Assembly (NCBI GenBank): GCA_026120035.1
Contig: JALRME010000008.1
Coordinates: forward strand, 434,001 to 498,000
Source: Coleophoma eucalyptorum
Taxonomy: Eukaryota; Ascomycota; Leotiomycetes; Helotiales; Dermateaceae
DNA length: 64,000 nt
Direction: 5' to 3'
The notes beneath the pieces are model-generated. The model saw nothing but the letters and a program-made list of their open reading frames with translations, had not been told where the DNA came from and ran no database searches. Each line of letters begins with the position of its first letter. The stretch's first letter is position 1. The position numbers and the translations under genes are program-made. Below are positions 61,105 to 64,000 of the stretch, one piece after another.

Positions 61105-61891
61105 ACAAATAGGTAGTCACAAGCATGATTATCTTCATTTCCATATAGATATTATTACGATAAAACCGTTAGAAATACGTTTCAGTTTTGATTTTCACTA
61201 CAAGCCCTTGGGCTATTGAAATTTGAAAGCTAATACACTCCTATATCACCTTTCTTTATGTTTTGCCTTCATGAAGATATAGAGTCTCCAGTTAGACCTC
61301 AGCCTCTATATTATAGTAAATAGATAGCATATATGCTTCCAGATATGTTCCACTTAGCCGGCACTGCACTTCATTGCGGAGAAACTACTATACCCCACAG
61401 CACGCCATAGGCCTGTGGGCCGAGTCAGCGATACAGCGCCACGATTGGCCAATGTGCCATATCCTGCATGGTCCTCTTGGCACTGAAGACTCGGCCCTGC
61501 AAACCCATGTCCTCTAACCTCAATCCAAAGATTAGCCGGTTCAACCCTTTGCCGATGTTTCTGTACTTTTTTGTAACTTCGCCTGCAACTGCTCAAGTTG
61601 ACATATCGACTGGTATTACCATTATAAATAGTATTCCGAAAGCTGTTATACATCAAAGCTTCTATTCTATTTCATAACTAGCTGCCATAATTAGTTGCGT
61701 ACAGTGACTCAGCTTGTGAACAATCCATGTGGGAGAAGCCTGAGCCGAGTCAATATGAACAAGAGTGGGAGTAAGACTTCTGGCATTTTTGGTCGTACAA
61801 GAATTAGACCAACCCAACTGCTGTCAGGTTATCATCAGTGATTCCATCAACATCTTGCCATCTTCTTTTTCTAAATTAAAAGGCTTTAAAA
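61105..61891. promoter_or_regulatory. Promoter region of D-hydroxyacid dehydrogenase with four TGACTC-type elements
   Basis: 787 bp without genes. Elements: GGGCCGAGTCA (61417-61427), AGACTCGGCCC (61487-61497), TGACTCAGCTT (61705-61715) and GAGCCGAGTCA (61742-61752). Between the first two is the palindrome ATTGGCCAAT (61444-61453), two overlapping CCAAT boxes, which the fungal HAP complex recognises. Confidence 0.55.
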
Positions 61892-63146
61892 ATGTCTACC
61901 GAAGAACTTGTCATCGTCGTGATGCCATGGGAACCTCCAGCGGAGTGGGTTGCCAGCCTGTCTAAGATTAGCCCAAATATCCTCGTTCGATCGGCTGTCA
62001 TCACCATGTATGGTACAGAGCTACCAAAAGAAATCACCGCAGATGAGTGGAAAGCAGCCACTGTGCTTTTCACGTGGAAGACATTCCCTACAAGAGAGCA
62101 GGCCCCAAACCTACAATATGTCCAGCTTCTCAGTGCAGGCTGCAATCAAATCTTCGGCCTGGACCTCTTTGAGAAAACCGATATCGCTTTTGCTACCGCT
62201 AATGGGGTTCATCCGTTCGTATAATCCAGAAGTTAGACTTTTCCTTTGGCGTTCGATACTGATTCAAGATTTAAGCCCACAAATCACCGAATGGGTCTTT
62301 TCAACATTCCTCGCATTCCAACACCACCGTGAGCTCTAAATCCTACGTTCCAAGGATTTTAATCAGATTCTGATTATTTTTGAAGTTCCCACGCATTGGG
62401 ATAACCAGAAAGTCTCAAAATGGGTTGACCCTGAGTCTGATGAGGACACTGAAGATGCTGTCGGTCTTAGAGTGTATGTCCTTGCTCAGTACTCTCTCGT
62501 TCAGTATCTATTAAGAGTGAGAAATTCATAATACTGACCAAATTAATGCAGTGGTATCTTGGGTTATGGCTGTATTGGTCGCCAGTGTGCTAGAGTTGCC
62601 AAAGCATTTGGCATGGATGTTTACGCTCACACAAACCATGAGCGTGCTACCGCCGAAGATCGGAAAGACGATAGTTTCTCTGAGCCAGGGCTCGGTGATA
62701 CTGCTGGGGAACTCCCGAGCAAGTGGTTCCACGGCAAAGAACAGTTAGATGAATTCCTCGCCTCCGATCTTGACTTGCTTATCATCTCCCTCCCATTGAC
62801 AACTGCAACTAAGCACATGATCTCAGCTCCCCAGTTCAAATTGTTGAGCAAGAAGAAAGCATACATCTGCAACGCCGGAAGAGGAGCCATTATCAACACA
62901 GATGACCTCATTGTTGCTCTAGATCAGGGCGATATCAGAGGTGCAGCCTTGGACGTTACCGATCCTGAGCCATTACCAGAGGATTCCAAACTCTGGGGAT
63001 ACAAGAATGTTATGATTACTCCCCACTGTAGCGGAAACTCCAACCATTACAATGAGCGTGCTCTCAATATTCTTTCCTATAACTTGGAGAGGCGGGTCCA
63101 GGGCAAGCAAATTGTGAACAGAGTAAGCCAAGCTTTGGGTTACTAA
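61892..63146 (+). CDS. D-isomer-specific 2-hydroxyacid dehydrogenase
   Basis: Four exons: 61892-62214, 62276-62328, 62386-62473, 62552-63146; 352 aa. Substrate loop ATANGVHPPQITEWV is joined across intron 1, the NAD motif GILGYGCIGRQCARVAKAFG opens exon 4, and catalytic residues are ICNAGRGAIIN (Arg), DVTDPEPLPEDS (Glu) and MITPHCSGNSNH (His). The insert after HTNHERATAEDR is long, as in fungal glyoxylate/hydroxypyruvate- and mandelate-type members. It interconverts a 2-oxoacid and a D-2-hydroxyacid with NAD(P)H, which would complement the L-specific FMN enzyme at 51108. Cytosolic. Its upstream region has the most TGACTC elements of the cluster. Confidence 0.92.
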
Positions 63147-63488
63147 ACACGCTAGAATAAAAGAGTAATATACCGAAACACTAAACCAGTGTGTATTTAA
63201 AATTTGAAGCTGCTCCTATAAGTATCTGCGAACTCCCAGTTATTCTTAGTTCTAATCCTTGTCTTGTATTCTGTGCCCGGTAATATAAATTCTAATTTTC
63301 GTACATAGTGACTGTAACTTATACATAACATCTTAAAATACACATTATAATCAAGTTTATAAATTCATTGGCTATCTCACTTATTTCTGTATATAAATAC
63401 TCCTTATTTACACTTCAATAGAGAGAAACCAATCTTAGGCTACGAAATACTGTTGTATATCATAGTTATGCTTGGTTATCGTTAGATT
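63147..63488. other. Intergenic between convergent genes
   Basis: 342 bp of very AT-rich 3' spacer. Nothing recognised. Confidence 0.4.
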
Positions 63489-64000
63489 TTAGTACCCTAG
63501 TTTTGTTTCCTTTGTTTCCTCCTTTGGTGTCCTTATATCATCTAACACCTCAAACAATATACCCCTGTAGTACCCAATTTCCTCTGGTGTCCGCCTTCGA
63601 GCTCTAAATGAGCTTTGACGGTACTCCACAAACCAAATTATCATCCAATACACACTGCTGTTCAAAATAAGGGCCAGACTGATTAGAACAAATGTGAAGT
63701 ATTTGCCTCCCGCGTCAGATTGTAAACCTACGTCACTACCGATTGAATTCATGAGATAACTTCCACCTGCCCCGATAGCAAGTGTGATGATGGAACCAAC
63801 CATATGAACCAAAAGCGTAAGTATTGATACACCCAAGTTTGAGTAGAGGATTATCCTGAAGTCTGGCTTTAGACCGGCGAGAAGAGCAAGTATGGCTGAA
63901 AGACCTGTGCCGACAAGACTTGCGATTAGGAGACCATACATGACCGAAGTCAGCCCCTTCACCCCGCCACTTATAACGCCACTACCTCCGGATAGTGATT
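63489..64000 (-). CDS. SUR7/PalI-type integral membrane protein, 5' part outside the window
   Basis: The frame is open to the right edge (it continues before MKGLTS as ...GGSGVISGGV), so only the C-terminal part, about 170 aa, is present. Three hydrophobic helices are seen (VMYGLLIASLVGTGLSAILALLA, SNLGVSILTLLVHMVGSIITLAIG, FTFVLISLALILNSSVYWMIIWFV), followed by a basic cytosolic tail (RQSSFRARRRTPEE). Such four-helix claudin-like proteins include SUR7 (eisosome) and PalI (pH sensing). Assignment to the family is moderate; the specific role is not readable. Confidence 0.65.
   Translation of the reverse strand, partial: SLSGGSGVISGGVKGLTSVMYGLLIASLVGTGLSAILALLAGLKPDFRIILYSNLGVSILTLLVHMVGSIITLAIGAGGSYLMNSIGSDVGLQSDAGGKYFTFVLISLALILNSSVYWMIIWFVEYRQSSFRARRRTPEEIGYYRGILFEVLDDIRTPKEETKETKLGY

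Noticed and set aside
1..64000. tRNA, rRNA, CRISPR array or bacterial-type operon signals
   Set aside because: None seen on either strand; the gene structure is fungal and spliced.

Overview
This window is nuclear DNA from a filamentous ascomycete (Pezizomycotina; I cannot go below that with confidence, though a Eurotiomycete-like fungus would fit). The evidence is intron-rich genes with 45-90 nt introns, GT-AG borders and CTAAC/CTGAC-type branch points, three fungal Zn2Cys6 regulators, a HET-domain gene and a SUR7/PalI-type membrane protein. All exon borders below were worked out by eye from reading frame, splice signals and family motifs. No tRNA, rRNA, CRISPR or intact transposon was seen.

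Region by region. 0.5-6.3 kb: a secreted nucleoside-deaminase-like protein, an unrecognised three-helix membrane protein, a secreted NTF2-like protein and a Dabb-fold protein. 7-17.6 kb: a possible catabolic neighbourhood with a NirA-type Zn2Cys6 regulator, a cyclic amidohydrolase, a 3-hydroxyisobutyrate-dehydrogenase-like enzyme, an unknown protein, an enol-lactonase-like alpha/beta hydrolase and a quinate/sugar-type MFS transporter. The amidohydrolase and dehydrogenase diverge from a promoter holding nested CGG palindromes. 18-26 kb is housekeeping-like: mitochondrial FAD glycerol-3-phosphate dehydrogenase, a second Zn2Cys6 factor diverging from it, and a kinesin with a SAM-like tail. 27-39 kb is accessory and decayed: a frameshifted HET gene, a 12-copy 18-nt repeat, a C2H2 plus Zn2Cys6 regulator, a divergent FAD-monooxygenase / metallo-beta-lactamase-fold pair and an MFS relic. 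39-50 kb looks like a tailoring or degradation set: a signal-bearing amidohydrolase-2 (6-MSA-decarboxylase/ACMSD type), a ToxD-type reductase, a secreted carboxylesterase, an allantoate-family MFS carrier and an O-methyltransferase, with no polyketide synthase in the window.

51-63 kb is the most coherent unit: an FMN-dependent 2-hydroxyacid oxidase with a peroxisomal AKL end, a broken amino-acid/GABA-type permease, a Bas1-like three-repeat Myb regulator, a copper amine oxidase and a D-2-hydroxyacid dehydrogenase. Their upstream regions share a repeated element, GAGCYGAGTCA (core TGACTC), that I found at nine sites in 52.7-61.8 kb. TGACTC is the site known for yeast Bas1, so a Myb-controlled amine / 2-hydroxyacid catabolic cluster is the main hypothesis from this window.

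Gene-structure oddities are frequent: three well-supported GC-AG introns and one weaker one, a 12-nt microexon, and two genes (HET, permease) with frame lesions.
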